This document shows positions 15,355-23,917 of a stretch of 42,495 bases of DNA, piece after piece. Position 1 is the stretch's first letter. Each line of letters begins with the position of its first letter. Origin of the DNA: Thiomicrorhabdus marina (GTDB lineage: Bacteria > Pseudomonadota > Gammaproteobacteria > Thiomicrospirales > Thiomicrospiraceae); contig NZ_JAGETV010000021.1 in assembly GCF_017571465.1 (NCBI RefSeq), positions 1-42,495 on the forward strand, given 5' to 3'. Under the pieces are notes generated by a model. It ran no database searches. It was not told the DNA's origin and was given only the letters and a program-made list of their open reading frames with translations. The position numbers and the translations under genes were made by a program.

Positions 15355-15897
15355 ATGGAGCCTGCTACCAATAATTCATCGATAATTTACCGACGTCCAA
15401 ATTTAGAAGATGGACTCAACATTCACCAATTAATAGCCGATTCTCCTCCGTTGGATGTGAACTCAAGCTATCTATATTTTCTGCAAAGTTCGCACTTCAC
15501 ACAGACCTGTGTGTTGGCCGAACAAAACGGCGAGCTGCTTGGCTTTGTCTCCGGCTATTTGCGCCCAGACAAACCGACTGAACTGTTTGTCTGGCAAATG
15601 GTGGTCGCCGAAGCCGGTCGCGGCAAAGGTATCGCCAAACAACTGGTACGCCAGCAACTAAAACAAGCGTTGCAGTTGCAACCCAATCTGCAAAGTTTGA
15701 GTTGTACCATCAGCCCAAGCAATCAAGCATCGCAAGGCGTGTTTATAAGCCTAGCCAACCACTTTGGCTTACAACTCAGTAAAGAGACGTTCTTGACCGA
15801 GGCGCATTTCGCCGGCCAAGAGCATGAAGCCGAAGATTACTACTGCCTACAGCCCCCTGCCGGTCAGAGCATTCAATCGCGCCTTGAACAGCGATAA
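15355..15897 (+). CDS. ectA: L-2,4-diaminobutyrate N-gamma-acetyltransferase EctA
   Basis: The 180-residue GNAT-fold enzyme transfers acetyl from acetyl-CoA to 2,4-diaminobutyrate, the second step of ectoine synthesis. The family start YRRPNLEDGLNIHQLI, the ectA-typical DVNSSYLYFL (34-43), the acetyl-CoA loop GRGKGIAKQL (88-97) and SCTISPSNQAS are all present. The ribosome binding site is poor (GAAG about 10 bases before the ATG). ectB follows after 54 bp. The acidic composition fits a salt-tolerant cytosol. Confidence 0.95.
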   Translation: MEPATNNSSIIYRRPNLEDGLNIHQLIADSPPLDVNSSYLYFLQSSHFTQTCVLAEQNGELLGFVSGYLRPDKPTELFVWQMVVAEAGRGKGIAKQLVRQQLKQALQLQPNLQSLSCTISPSNQASQGVFISLANHFGLQLSKETFLTEAHFAGQEHEAEDYYCLQPPAGQSIQSRLEQR

Positions 15898-15951
15898 CAG
15901 GCACTGAAGTAAATAAACAATTTTCAAAATTTAAATAAGAGAGACCAATTG

Positions 15952-17214
15952 ATGTCAGCTTTAGAAATTTTTAATACTTATGAATCCGAAGTTCGCGGAT
16001 ACATTCGTTCTTTCCCAACCATTTTCGATACCTCTAAAGGCGCGGAAATTTGGGATACCGAAGGCAAACGTTATATCGACTTCTTCGCCGGTGCCGGTGC
16101 TTTGAACTACGGTCACAACAATCCGAAAGTGAATGCCGCGATTATTGATTACTTGCAACGCAACGGTATCGGCCACGCATTGGATATGGGGACCGTTGCA
16201 AAGAAAGAGTTTATCGAAGCTTTTGTGACCAAAATCCTGCAACCGCGTCACCTTAACTACAAGTTACAATTTGTCGGCCCGACAGGGACTAACGCCATTG
16301 AAACCGCGCTGAAAATTGCGCGTAAAGTGAAAGGCCGTAAACAGGTGATGAGTTTCACCAACGGCTTCCACGGCATGTCGATGGGGTCATTGAGTATCAC
16401 CGGTAACCAGTATTACCACGACGACAGTTACGGCGTTCCGGGTTATACCTACCAAGTGCCTTTCCATAACTATCTTGGCGATAAGGTCGATACCATCGCC
16501 TATTTACGTAAGATTCTGGAAGACGCCTCTTCAGGTACCGAACTGCCGGCGGCAATCGTTTTGGAAACCATTCAGGCTGAAGGCGGCATTAACGTTGCCG
16601 GCCCGCAATGGCTAAAAGACCTGCGTAAGATCTGTGATGACTTCGATATCCTGATGATTGTTGATGACATTCAGGTCGGTAATGGCCGTACCGGCGACTT
16701 CTTCAGTTTTGAACGCGCCAATATCCAACCGGATATCGTTACCCTGTCGAAATCCATCGGTACCGGTCAACCAATGTCTTTAGTATTAATGAAGCCGGAA
16801 CTGGATAAATGGTCTCCTGGCGAACACTCAGGGACTTTCCGAGGTAACAACCTGGCATTTATTGCGGCCGCTACCGCCATCAACGAATACTGGGCGGACG
16901 ATACCTTCGCCAACGAGAATAAAGAAAAAGCCAAACTGATTGAAGAGCGCATGCAAGATTTAGCGCTTTCTTTCCCACACCTGACCAAAGATGTTCGCGG
17001 CCACGGCTTTATCTGGGGCATCGAATTCCGTGATGCCGATTTATGCGGCAAAGTCTGTAGTGAATGTTTCGACAAAGGTCTCGTCATTGAAACCGCCGGC
17101 TCGGAAAGTAATGTCATCAAATTTTTAGGGCCATTAGTTATCACAGAAGCGCTGATTAACGAAGGTTTCGACATTTTGAAAGACGCGATCAAAACCTGTT
17201 CAGCCGACTACTAA
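15952..17214 (+). CDS. ectB: Diaminobutyrate--2-oxoglutarate transaminase EctB
   Basis: The 420-residue class III PLP aminotransferase converts aspartate 4-semialdehyde to 2,4-diaminobutyrate, the first dedicated step of ectoine synthesis. It shows the phosphate-binding GPTGTNAIETALKIAR (109-124), the PLP-ring aspartate in MIVDDIQVGNGRTG (D238/D239) and the Schiff-base lysine K267 in TLSKSIGTG. ATG 15952 was chosen over the TTG one codon earlier; a GAGAG ribosome binding site precedes it. It lies between ectA and ectC in one operon. Confidence 0.96.
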   Translation: MSALEIFNTYESEVRGYIRSFPTIFDTSKGAEIWDTEGKRYIDFFAGAGALNYGHNNPKVNAAIIDYLQRNGIGHALDMGTVAKKEFIEAFVTKILQPRHLNYKLQFVGPTGTNAIETALKIARKVKGRKQVMSFTNGFHGMSMGSLSITGNQYYHDDSYGVPGYTYQVPFHNYLGDKVDTIAYLRKILEDASSGTELPAAIVLETIQAEGGINVAGPQWLKDLRKICDDFDILMIVDDIQVGNGRTGDFFSFERANIQPDIVTLSKSIGTGQPMSLVLMKPELDKWSPGEHSGTFRGNNLAFIAAATAINEYWADDTFANENKEKAKLIEERMQDLALSFPHLTKDVRGHGFIWGIEFRDADLCGKVCSECFDKGLVIETAGSESNVIKFLGPLVITEALINEGFDILKDAIKTCSADY

Positions 17215-17229
17215 CCAATAAACTAATAA

Positions 17230-17248
17230 GGCTCACGAGTGGTGAGCC
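17230..17248 (+). other. Intercistronic stem-loop between ectB and ectC
   Basis: GGCTCAC (17230-17236) pairs with GTGAGCC (17242-17248) across a 5-base loop, 15 bases after the ectB stop and just before the ectC ribosome binding site AAGGAT. There is no T tract, so it is more likely an mRNA-stability or translation element than a terminator. Confidence 0.5.
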
Positions 17249-17265
17249 AAAAACAAGGATTTTCC

Positions 17266-17658
17266 ATGATTGTAAAAAACCTCTATGACGATGTGATCGG
17301 CACAGACGCCGATGTAGACTCTAAACAATGGACTAGTCGCCGTTTACTGCTAGCCAAAGACGGCATGGGCTTTTCGCTACACGACACTCTAATCAAAGAA
17401 GGCGAAGACCTGCATCTTTGGTATAAAAATCACTTAGAAGCAGTGTATTGCATCGAGGGCGAAGGCGAAATCTACGACAAGGCGACCGGCATTACCTATC
17501 CGATTCGCGAAGGCACCGTCTATGCACTGGATCAGCATGACCAACATATTCTTAGCGCCAATAAAGGCTCGCAGATGCGCATGGTTTGTGTATTCAATCC
17601 GCCGGTAACCGGTCGCGAAACTCACGATAAAGACGGTTCTTACAATCTGCCGGAATAA
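17266..17658 (+). CDS. ectC: L-ectoine synthase EctC
   Basis: The 130-residue cupin closes N-gamma-acetyl-diaminobutyrate to ectoine. The expected metal-ligand positions are present as E58, Y86 and H94, one residue later than the numbering I recall for characterised EctC (Glu57, Tyr85, His93). HLWYKNHLEAVYCIEGEGEI (50-69) is the family signature. The start was placed at the ATG reading MIVKNLYDDV, nine codons into the open frame, because it matches the family start and follows AAGGAT. It is the last gene of ectABC; no ectD hydroxylase is nearby. Confidence 0.96.
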   Translation: MIVKNLYDDVIGTDADVDSKQWTSRRLLLAKDGMGFSLHDTLIKEGEDLHLWYKNHLEAVYCIEGEGEIYDKATGITYPIREGTVYALDQHDQHILSANKGSQMRMVCVFNPPVTGRETHDKDGSYNLPE

Positions 17659-17746
17659 TCGGTATCGGGCTGCAATAAAGGATTCATCCACACTTGTAGC
17701 GTAAAAGGTAAAATCGGGCGTAAGTAAAAATAAATAGGTATGTCCG

Positions 17747-18955
17747 ATGTTTTCATCGCCCGCTTCCAACCTTAGTAAAAGCTTACAAGTGCTATGGCAT
17801 TTTTTCTGGCTTGGCTGTGTCAGTTTTGGCGGGCCGGCTGCGCATCTCGGTTATTTCCGGCAGCATTTTGTCGAGCGCATGAAATGGCTGAATGACAATG
17901 ACTACGGCCAATTAATTGCACTTAGCCAGTTCTTACCGGGCCCCGGTTCCAGTCAGGTCGGATTTGCCATCGGCTATCGATATGCCGGATTACTCGGCGC
18001 TTGGGCGGCCTTTATCGGTTTTACCCTGCCATCGTTTTTATTATTGCTATGGGTCGCACTCTATCAGCCGCCAAGCGACCAGCCGATTTATGCACTAGTC
18101 ATTAGCGGTTTAAAACTACTGGCAGTAGTGGTAGTCGCCGATGCGGTACTGAAAATGTTTCGGCAGTTCTGCCAACGGATCGAGACACGTGTCGTCGCAG
18201 TCGTTAGTGCGTTATTACTTTTAGGCTTTGCTGGCAATTTAATGCAAATCGCGGTTTTGGTATTGGCCTTCGCAATTGGCTGGCGCTTTTTTGCTTGCAA
18301 GCAAATCGTAAATTCGACGACACCGCCAAACATAAATAAACCTTTGTTAAGCTGGCTGTTTCTTGGTTTTATCGGTGCGCTGATTGCCGTTTACCTGTTA
18401 TTGCCAAATCAGTTCATATCGCAATACCTTTGGCTAAACCTGTTTGCGCCGTTTGCACAAGCCGGCAGTTTGGTCTTCGGCGGCGGACATGTCGTATTAC
18501 CGCTACTGCAAAATTCGATTGGCGAGCAGGTTAGTAGCGAACAATTTTTGACCGGCTATGCATTAGCGCAAGCAGTGCCGGGTCCTATGTTTACCATTGC
18601 CGCGTATTTAGGAGCCATTCTAATGCCACAGACTCCGATTATCGGAGCGGTTATCGCCACGCTTGGCGTCTTTTTACCAGGGCTATTACTGATTTTAGCA
18701 CTGCTGAATTCATGGCAAAAATGGGCGCACCACCCTCAATTACAAGGCGGCATTAAATTGCTCAATGCGGCAGTAGTCGGATTGTTATTGGCGAGCTTAA
18801 TCAATCCAATCGCAAGCAGTGCAATTGTTGATCTGGCAAGTGCCCTAGCCGCTTTATTCGGCTTTATTTTGCTACGACGTTACCAGCTGAAAATCGGCTG
18901 GCTTTTGCTGATTTACGCGCTGATCTGGCCGTGCATTCTTTGGATTTGGGGATAA
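17747..18955 (+). CDS. chrA: Chromate transporter, ChrA/CHR family
   Basis: The 402-residue membrane protein has two homologous CHR halves. The first half carries FGGPAAHLGYF (about 27-37) and LPGPGSSQVGFAIGY; the second half carries FGGGHVVLPLL and QAVPGPMFTIAAYLGA, the paired motifs of long-chain chromate transporters. The usual role is chromate efflux; in an organism rich in sulfur chemistry, another oxyanion is conceivable. It sits 88 bp after ectC and separates the ectoine genes from their aspartate kinase. The downstream kinase has its own promoter, so coupling to ectABC transcription is uncertain. Confidence 0.9.
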   Translation: MFSSPASNLSKSLQVLWHFFWLGCVSFGGPAAHLGYFRQHFVERMKWLNDNDYGQLIALSQFLPGPGSSQVGFAIGYRYAGLLGAWAAFIGFTLPSFLLLLWVALYQPPSDQPIYALVISGLKLLAVVVVADAVLKMFRQFCQRIETRVVAVVSALLLLGFAGNLMQIAVLVLAFAIGWRFFACKQIVNSTTPPNINKPLLSWLFLGFIGALIAVYLLLPNQFISQYLWLNLFAPFAQAGSLVFGGGHVVLPLLQNSIGEQVSSEQFLTGYALAQAVPGPMFTIAAYLGAILMPQTPIIGAVIATLGVFLPGLLLILALLNSWQKWAHHPQLQGGIKLLNAAVVGLLLASLINPIASSAIVDLASALAALFGFILLRRYQLKIGWLLLIYALIWPCILWIWG

Positions 18956-18979
18956 GGCGATTTAGCTCGCAATTTTCCA

Positions 18980-19015
18980 TTCACAAAACGGCAATACGAC
19001 TGTAAAATAGCGCGC
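18980..19015 (+). promoter_or_regulatory. Candidate promoter of the ectoine aspartate kinase
   Basis: TTCACA (18980-18985) and TAAAAT (19003-19008) are exactly 17 bp apart, followed by AGCGCGC. About 98 bp separate the -10 from the start codon. A TTGACA at 19056-19061 lacks a matching -10. Confidence 0.45.
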
Positions 19016-19106
19016 ATTTTTTCGGGAACTGTAAAACCCAGAACCCTAGGGGTTGTTGACAATTCATAATCCTTATTAAACAACGACTTAAGAGACGTAA
19101 AATTCC

Positions 19107-20564
19107 ATGTCTAACTCAGAAAACTTGTCTGCATCACGTTCGTTAAGTGTAGAAAAAATTGGCGGTACTTCAATGAGCGCCTACGAAGCGGTACGCGACA
19201 ATATCATTCTGTACCCAGAAAACCGTTATAACCGTGTTTTTGTCGTCTCCGCATATGGCGGCATCACCAACTATCTGCTTGAGCACAAAAAAACCGGCGA
19301 ACCTGGTGTTTACGGCCTGTTTGCGCGCGGCGATGATATGCACGCTTGGCAGGAATCTTTAGAAACGCTACGTGCCGAATTGCTGAAAATCAACGCCGAA
19401 TTATTCTCCGACGGCGAACAGCTAAAACACGCGAATGCCTTTATCGACGAACGTATTACCGACACTCGAGAAGTTTTGATCAATCTGCACGAAATCTGTA
19501 GCCACGGTCACTTTGAACTGCGTGAACACCTACTGACCGTTCGTGAACTTTTGGCTTCCATCGGTGAAGCCCACTCGGCTTACAATCTGGCCGAGTTGCT
19601 GAAAAACCATGGTGTAAACAGTGTCTTGGTTGACCTATCCGGTTGGGACGTCAAAGAAAAAATGCCGCTGGACGAGCACATCACCACAGCGTTTGCTGAC
19701 ATTGATTTCACCACCACTTTACCGATTGTCACCGGGTACGCGCACTGCTCGGAAAACCTGATCAGCACTTTCGACCGTGGTTACTCTGAAATGACTTTCA
19801 GTCGTATCGCGGTAATGTTAAAAGCAACTGAAGCCGTTATTCATAAAGAATTCCACTTATCTTCTGCTGACCCGCGTCTGGTCGGAGAAGACAATGCCGT
19901 GCCAATCGGGAAAACCAGTTACGACATCGCTGACCAGTTGGCAAACCTAGGCATGGAAGCAATTCATCCGCGAGCAGGAAAAGGTCTACGTCAGGCAGAA
20001 ATCCCATTGCGAATTATGAATACGTTCGAGCCGGATCATCACGGCACCTTGATTACCGCCGATTACAAAGCGGCAGAACCACGCGTTGAAATCATCGCCG
20101 GTATGGAAAGCCTATTAGCGGTAGAAATCTTTGACCAAGAAATGATGAATCAGCAAGCGGACTACGAAACGCAAATTCTGAAAATCACTAAGCGCCTAAA
20201 TTGCCAAGTGGTCAGTAAAGATTTCAATGCCAACACCATCACCCTATATATCGACGGTTCTTTAAAGAAAATCTCTAGAGCGACTGTGCAGTTTGAAGAG
20301 TTGTTCCCGTCGGCGCAAATCACCACCAGCAAACTTTGCATGGTCTCGGCGATGGGTTCCAATATGCGTGTTAAAGGCCTATTGGCAAAAGCAATTCAAA
20401 GTCTTGCTGACCAAGACATCAATATCGAAGCGATGCACCAAAACACTCGTCAGGTTGAGATGCAGATTTTCGTTGATGCCGAGCACTACCCAACGGCGGT
20501 AAAAGCCCTGCACCAAAAACTGATTGAAGTGCATAACCACGGCAATGCGATTGCCAAGCACTAA
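19107..20564 (+). CDS. ask: Aspartate kinase specialised for ectoine synthesis (Ask_Ect)
   Basis: The 485-residue kinase phosphorylates aspartate to feed aspartate semialdehyde into ectoine. The N-terminal KIGGTSM (17-23; usual form KFGGTSM) and VVSAYGG are the ATP and substrate sites, and two C-terminal ACT regions follow (the first around residues 335-395, the second, VSAMGSNMRVKGLLAKA, after it). The long helical insertion around residues 60-150 and the start SVEKIGGTSMSAYEAV are features of the Ask_Ect branch, which is usually relieved of lysine/threonine feedback. Normally this gene is directly after ectC; here chrA lies between. A strong terminator follows. Confidence 0.9.
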   Translation: MSNSENLSASRSLSVEKIGGTSMSAYEAVRDNIILYPENRYNRVFVVSAYGGITNYLLEHKKTGEPGVYGLFARGDDMHAWQESLETLRAELLKINAELFSDGEQLKHANAFIDERITDTREVLINLHEICSHGHFELREHLLTVRELLASIGEAHSAYNLAELLKNHGVNSVLVDLSGWDVKEKMPLDEHITTAFADIDFTTTLPIVTGYAHCSENLISTFDRGYSEMTFSRIAVMLKATEAVIHKEFHLSSADPRLVGEDNAVPIGKTSYDIADQLANLGMEAIHPRAGKGLRQAEIPLRIMNTFEPDHHGTLITADYKAAEPRVEIIAGMESLLAVEIFDQEMMNQQADYETQILKITKRLNCQVVSKDFNANTITLYIDGSLKKISRATVQFEELFPSAQITTSKLCMVSAMGSNMRVKGLLAKAIQSLADQDINIEAMHQNTRQVEMQIFVDAEHYPTAVKALHQKLIEVHNHGNAIAKH

Positions 20565-20574
20565 CGGTCTAGGG

Positions 20575-20609
20575 AAGCGATGCTGGAATTTTCCTGCATC
20601 GCTTTTTTT
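20575..20609 (+). terminator. Intrinsic terminator after the ectoine aspartate kinase
   Basis: AAGCGATGC (20575-20583) pairs with GCATCGCTT (20596-20604), followed by a T run, 11 bp after the stop codon. Confidence 0.9.
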
Positions 20610-20694
20610 GTATCAAAATTTTCACTTCTCCTCCTAATCTCGTGTGCTTTACAGCGAAAATTTAGTCTATGGCAATCGCCAAGTGGCTCTGTTC

Positions 20695-20703
20695 TGGCAT
20701 AAT
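20695..20703 (+). promoter_or_regulatory. Extended -10 promoter before the SulP gene
   Basis: TGGCATAAT contains the extended -10 TG and a five-of-six match to TATAAT, 36 bp before the start codon. No convincing -35 was found. Confidence 0.35.
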
Positions 20704-20738
20704 GCAAAGAAACCTTTACGCTTTCTCGATACCTTTAT

Positions 20739-22499
20739 ATGCCCTATTCCAACAACTTAAAAAGCCTAAAAATCAGCTACGGCCTAATTGATTACATCAA
20801 AAAAGAGGGCTATAACCGCCAAGCGTTCGGCAAAGATTTATTAGCCGGTTTTACCGTCGGTATTCTTGCTATTCCAATTTCAATGGTATTGGCGACCGGT
20901 ATCGGGATTTCGCCCATCTACGGGCTTTATACTGCGATTGTCGCCGGATTTTTTACTGCCCTATTCGGCGGTTCACGCTTTAGTATCGCCGGGCCAACCG
21001 CTTCTTTCGTTATCCTGCTGATTCCGGTAGCAGAAAGTTATGGTCTATTGGGCGTAGTGCTCGTCTCTTTAATGGCCGGTTTATTATTACTGGTAATGGC
21101 TTACTTAAGGCTCGGACGCTGGATTGAATATATTCCCGAATCGATCACCCTCGGTTTTACCACCGGCATCGCGACGCTGATAATCTTATTGCAGATGAAA
21201 GATGTCTTCGGATTGCCATTACAAGAACTGCCGAGCGACTTTATCGAACGACTGTGGTTAATGACCCAAAATCTACCGCAAATTCATTGGCAATCAGCAG
21301 TCGTCGGTATCAGCACCATGCTGTTTATGATTCTCTGGGCGCGTTTCAAATTCCGCCTGCCCGGTCACCTGCCAGGAATCATTATCGCCAGTTTCGTCAC
21401 TTATTATTGGAATCTGCAAGGCGCGGAAATCAAAACCGTCGGCGAACTGTTTGCTGAAATCCCACATTTCTTGCCCACTTTTCAAGGTGACTGGATGCTG
21501 GAAATGCTGTCGTTAATGAACAGCACGGAAATCTGGGAAATGCTGAAATTCCTACTTCCGATCGCCTTTACTCTAGCAGTACTTGGTGCAATGGAATCCA
21601 TGTTCTGTGCGGTGGTGCTCGACAACACTGCCGGCACCCGCCATTCACCGAATAGCGAGTTACTCGGACAAGGCTTAGGCAATGTTTTATCATCGCTATT
21701 TGGCGGCTTTGCTTCCAGTGGCGGTATGGCACGTTCAATGACTAACTTGCGGGCGGGCGCACTGTCACCGGTAGCCGGAATGGTACACGCAGTGGTGGTT
21801 CTATTTGCCATTTTCTTTTTAGCCAAACTATTGGTGCACCTACCAATACCAGCTATGTCGGCACTGCTGATTCTAGTCGCTTGGCGGATGAGTAATTTCC
21901 CGCGCGCGCTGGAACTCGTCAAACGTAACCCAGATAGCGATACTTGGGTTTATCTCAGCTGTTTTGTGATGATTCTATTGTTTGATGTTTCCGTCGCAGT
22001 AACCGCGGGGATGTTCCTCGCGTCGATATTGTTTGTTAAAGAGATTGCCGAAATGACACGCTTGCAGGATATCCGCAATGTGGAGCGTTATCACACCGAA
22101 AACCTGCCTGAAGAATGGAATATCTACCGTATTCAAGGGCCGCTGTTCTTCGCCGCAGCCGATCGGATTTTCGCGGAAATCGCCGAAACACTGCCGGAAA
22201 AAGACGGGATTGTGTTACAGATGGATGCGGTCACCATTCTCGACTCCGGTGGGCTGGCCGCGCTACGTCGTTTTGTCACCTTAGCGGAAAATCAACATGT
22301 TGAAGTCTATCTCAGCGAGCTGCAATTCCAACCATTAAAGGCCTTAGCACGTTACGGTTTGGCAAAATTTGGCGAGCATTTTCAATTGTTCTCAAATCTG
22401 GATGAAGCACAGTTGGCAATTCATGAAAAACTGAGCGAAAAACCAGAAAGCTCAGCCGTCACAAACAGTAGCCTCTCCATTAAGGATAACGCAGAATAA
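20739..22499 (+). CDS. SulP-family inorganic anion transporter with STAS domain
   Basis: The 586-residue protein has an N-terminal cytosolic helix, a membrane domain of about 14 segments in the UraA-like 7+7 fold (about 30-440), with GFTVGILAIPISMVLATGIGI and the GPTASFV site, and a C-terminal STAS domain (about 455-560) with ILDSGGLAALRR. The family carries sulfate or bicarbonate; in autotrophic sulfur oxidisers bicarbonate is a serious option, but no DAB-type partner gene is adjacent. The last four codons and the TAA stop (DNAE-stop) come from the end of a hairpin element inserted at 22485, so the original tail has been replaced. The ribosome binding site is weak. Confidence 0.92.
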   Translation: MPYSNNLKSLKISYGLIDYIKKEGYNRQAFGKDLLAGFTVGILAIPISMVLATGIGISPIYGLYTAIVAGFFTALFGGSRFSIAGPTASFVILLIPVAESYGLLGVVLVSLMAGLLLLVMAYLRLGRWIEYIPESITLGFTTGIATLIILLQMKDVFGLPLQELPSDFIERLWLMTQNLPQIHWQSAVVGISTMLFMILWARFKFRLPGHLPGIIIASFVTYYWNLQGAEIKTVGELFAEIPHFLPTFQGDWMLEMLSLMNSTEIWEMLKFLLPIAFTLAVLGAMESMFCAVVLDNTAGTRHSPNSELLGQGLGNVLSSLFGGFASSGGMARSMTNLRAGALSPVAGMVHAVVVLFAIFFLAKLLVHLPIPAMSALLILVAWRMSNFPRALELVKRNPDSDTWVYLSCFVMILLFDVSVAVTAGMFLASILFVKEIAEMTRLQDIRNVERYHTENLPEEWNIYRIQGPLFFAAADRIFAEIAETLPEKDGIVLQMDAVTILDSGGLAALRRFVTLAENQHVEVYLSELQFQPLKALARYGLAKFGEHFQLFSNLDEAQLAIHEKLSEKPESSAVTNSSLSIKDNAE

Positions 22500-22529
22500 G
22501 TTTAAATGGCCTCAGGCAGAGCAAGAATT
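22485..22529 (+). repeat. Degenerate hairpin element end, copy 4 (forms the end of the SulP gene)
   Basis: CGCAGAATAAG and then AAATGGC, TCAGGCA match the element end (CGCAGAACAAGTCCAAATGGC in the copy at the window end). It follows TTAAG, a flank like that of the other copies. Similarity fades after about 22529. Confidence 0.65.
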
Positions 22530-22672
22530 GAGCTTCGATCCTACCCTGCATTGAAATAGCAACTTTGTTAAATAACATTCGTTCGCATTTAGAATTTAGA
22601 GTAGAATAACTGACCAATTTCCTACGACAGCCAATACACGAGGAAATCCATAGATATAAAGGACGAACGGAT

Positions 22673-23806
22673 ATGAGTTGCCAAGAAAAAAATACTTACT
22701 CAACTTTTTGCCAAGGTGCAAACAACGCGATGAACGAGCCGATGTTTTTCGGTCAAAACGTCAATGTTGCACGTTATGATCAGCAAAAATATCCGTTCTT
22801 CGAAAAACTGATCGAGAAGCAACTTTCTTTCTTCTGGCGTCCCGAAGAAGTCGATATCTCGACCGACCGCGGTCAGTACCAAACGCTTCCTGAAAACGAA
22901 CAACACGTTTTTGTTTCTAACCTGAAATACCAAACGCTATTGGATTCGGTACAAGGTCGTTCACCAAACGTTGCCTTACTGCCGCTGGTTTCAATTCCAG
23001 AACTGGAAACGTGGATTGAAACGTGGGCTTTCTCGGAAACCATCCACAGTCGTTCTTATACGCATATTATCCGTAATATCTTCACTAACCCGTCGGAAGT
23101 GTTTGACGATATCGTCGATAACAAAGAAATCACCAAACGTGCTTTGGCGGTTACTTCGCACTACGACGAGTTGATTGCGCTGACCAATAAGATGTATGCA
23201 GAAGAAATCGACATTGAAAAAGACGATGAGTTCCGTAAGAAAATCAAAACTCAGCTGTATCTAACTTTGGTTTCGGTTAACGTTCTAGAAGCGATTCGTT
23301 TCTATGTTTCTTTCGCTTGTTCATTCAGCTTTGCCGAACGTTCATTAATGGAGGGTAACGCTAAAGTAATCAAGCTGATTGCCCGCGACGAAGCACTGCA
23401 CCTATCCGGCACGCAAAATATGTTGAGCCTAATGGCGAGCGGTAAAGACGACCCTGAAATGGCGGTTATTGCTAAAGAGCAGAAAGAAGCGGCAATTGAA
23501 ATTTTTGCCTCTGCAGCGCAACAGGAAAAAGAATGGGCTGACTATCTATTTAAAGACGGTTCGATGATCGGTCTAAACGCCAGCATCCTTAAAGAGTATG
23601 TTGAGTACATCACTAATGTCCGTCTTAAAGCGCTCGGCTTTGACCCAATCTTCGAAAACCGTAGCAACCCGCTACCGTGGATGAATAACTGGTTGGTTTC
23701 TGACAACGTTCAAGTTGCTCCGCAAGAATCAGAAATCAGTTCCTACCTAGTCGGTCAGGTTGACTCGAAAGTCGATACCTCCGACTTTAGCGGTTTCGAT
23801 CTTTAA
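22673..23806 (+). CDS. nrdB: Class Ia ribonucleotide reductase small subunit NrdB
   Basis: The 377-residue di-iron protein generates the tyrosyl radical for reduction of ribonucleoside diphosphates. All ligands can be placed: D91, E122, H125, E206, E240 and H243, with radical tyrosine Y129 in SRSYTHII. Spacing agrees with E. coli NrdB, where these are D84, E115, H118, E204, E238, H241 and Y122. The C-terminal tail SDFSGFDL is the part that docks to NrdA. nrdA is not adjacent in this window, which is unusual for class Ia genes. NrdR boxes were not recognised in the 173 bp upstream. Confidence 0.96.
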   Translation: MSCQEKNTYSTFCQGANNAMNEPMFFGQNVNVARYDQQKYPFFEKLIEKQLSFFWRPEEVDISTDRGQYQTLPENEQHVFVSNLKYQTLLDSVQGRSPNVALLPLVSIPELETWIETWAFSETIHSRSYTHIIRNIFTNPSEVFDDIVDNKEITKRALAVTSHYDELIALTNKMYAEEIDIEKDDEFRKKIKTQLYLTLVSVNVLEAIRFYVSFACSFSFAERSLMEGNAKVIKLIARDEALHLSGTQNMLSLMASGKDDPEMAVIAKEQKEAAIEIFASAAQQEKEWADYLFKDGSMIGLNASILKEYVEYITNVRLKALGFDPIFENRSNPLPWMNNWLVSDNVQVAPQESEISSYLVGQVDSKVDTSDFSGFDL

Positions 23807-23824
23807 CCCTTGCAAATTTCAAGA

Positions 23825-23854
23825 GGACTTTGTGCCTATAAAGGCACAAAGTCC
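23825..23854 (+). terminator. 12-bp perfect stem-loop after nrdB
   Basis: GGACTTTGTGCC (23825-23836) pairs perfectly with GGCACAAAGTCC (23843-23854) around TATAAA, 18 bp past the stop. No T run follows, so it may be a 3' stability element or a terminator of weaker type. Confidence 0.55.
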
Positions 23855-23917
23855 CTTGTCACAAATCTTTCAAGGAGCTGTTATCTAAGCGTCATTCTGC
23901 ATTTCTAAACTGACGCC

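Noticed and set aside
15117-15374. 85-codon frame before ectA
   Set aside because: It starts with TTG, has no ribosome binding site, low-complexity composition and overlaps the ectA start out of frame.
19056-19061. TTGACA as -35 for the aspartate kinase gene
   Set aside because: No -10 at 16-18 bp; the nearest TATTAA is only 13 bp away. The TTCACA-N17-TAAAAT pair upstream fits better.
22530-22672. NrdR boxes in front of nrdB
   Set aside because: No sequence close to the ACACWATATATWGTGT-type consensus was found, neither singly nor as a pair at helical spacing.
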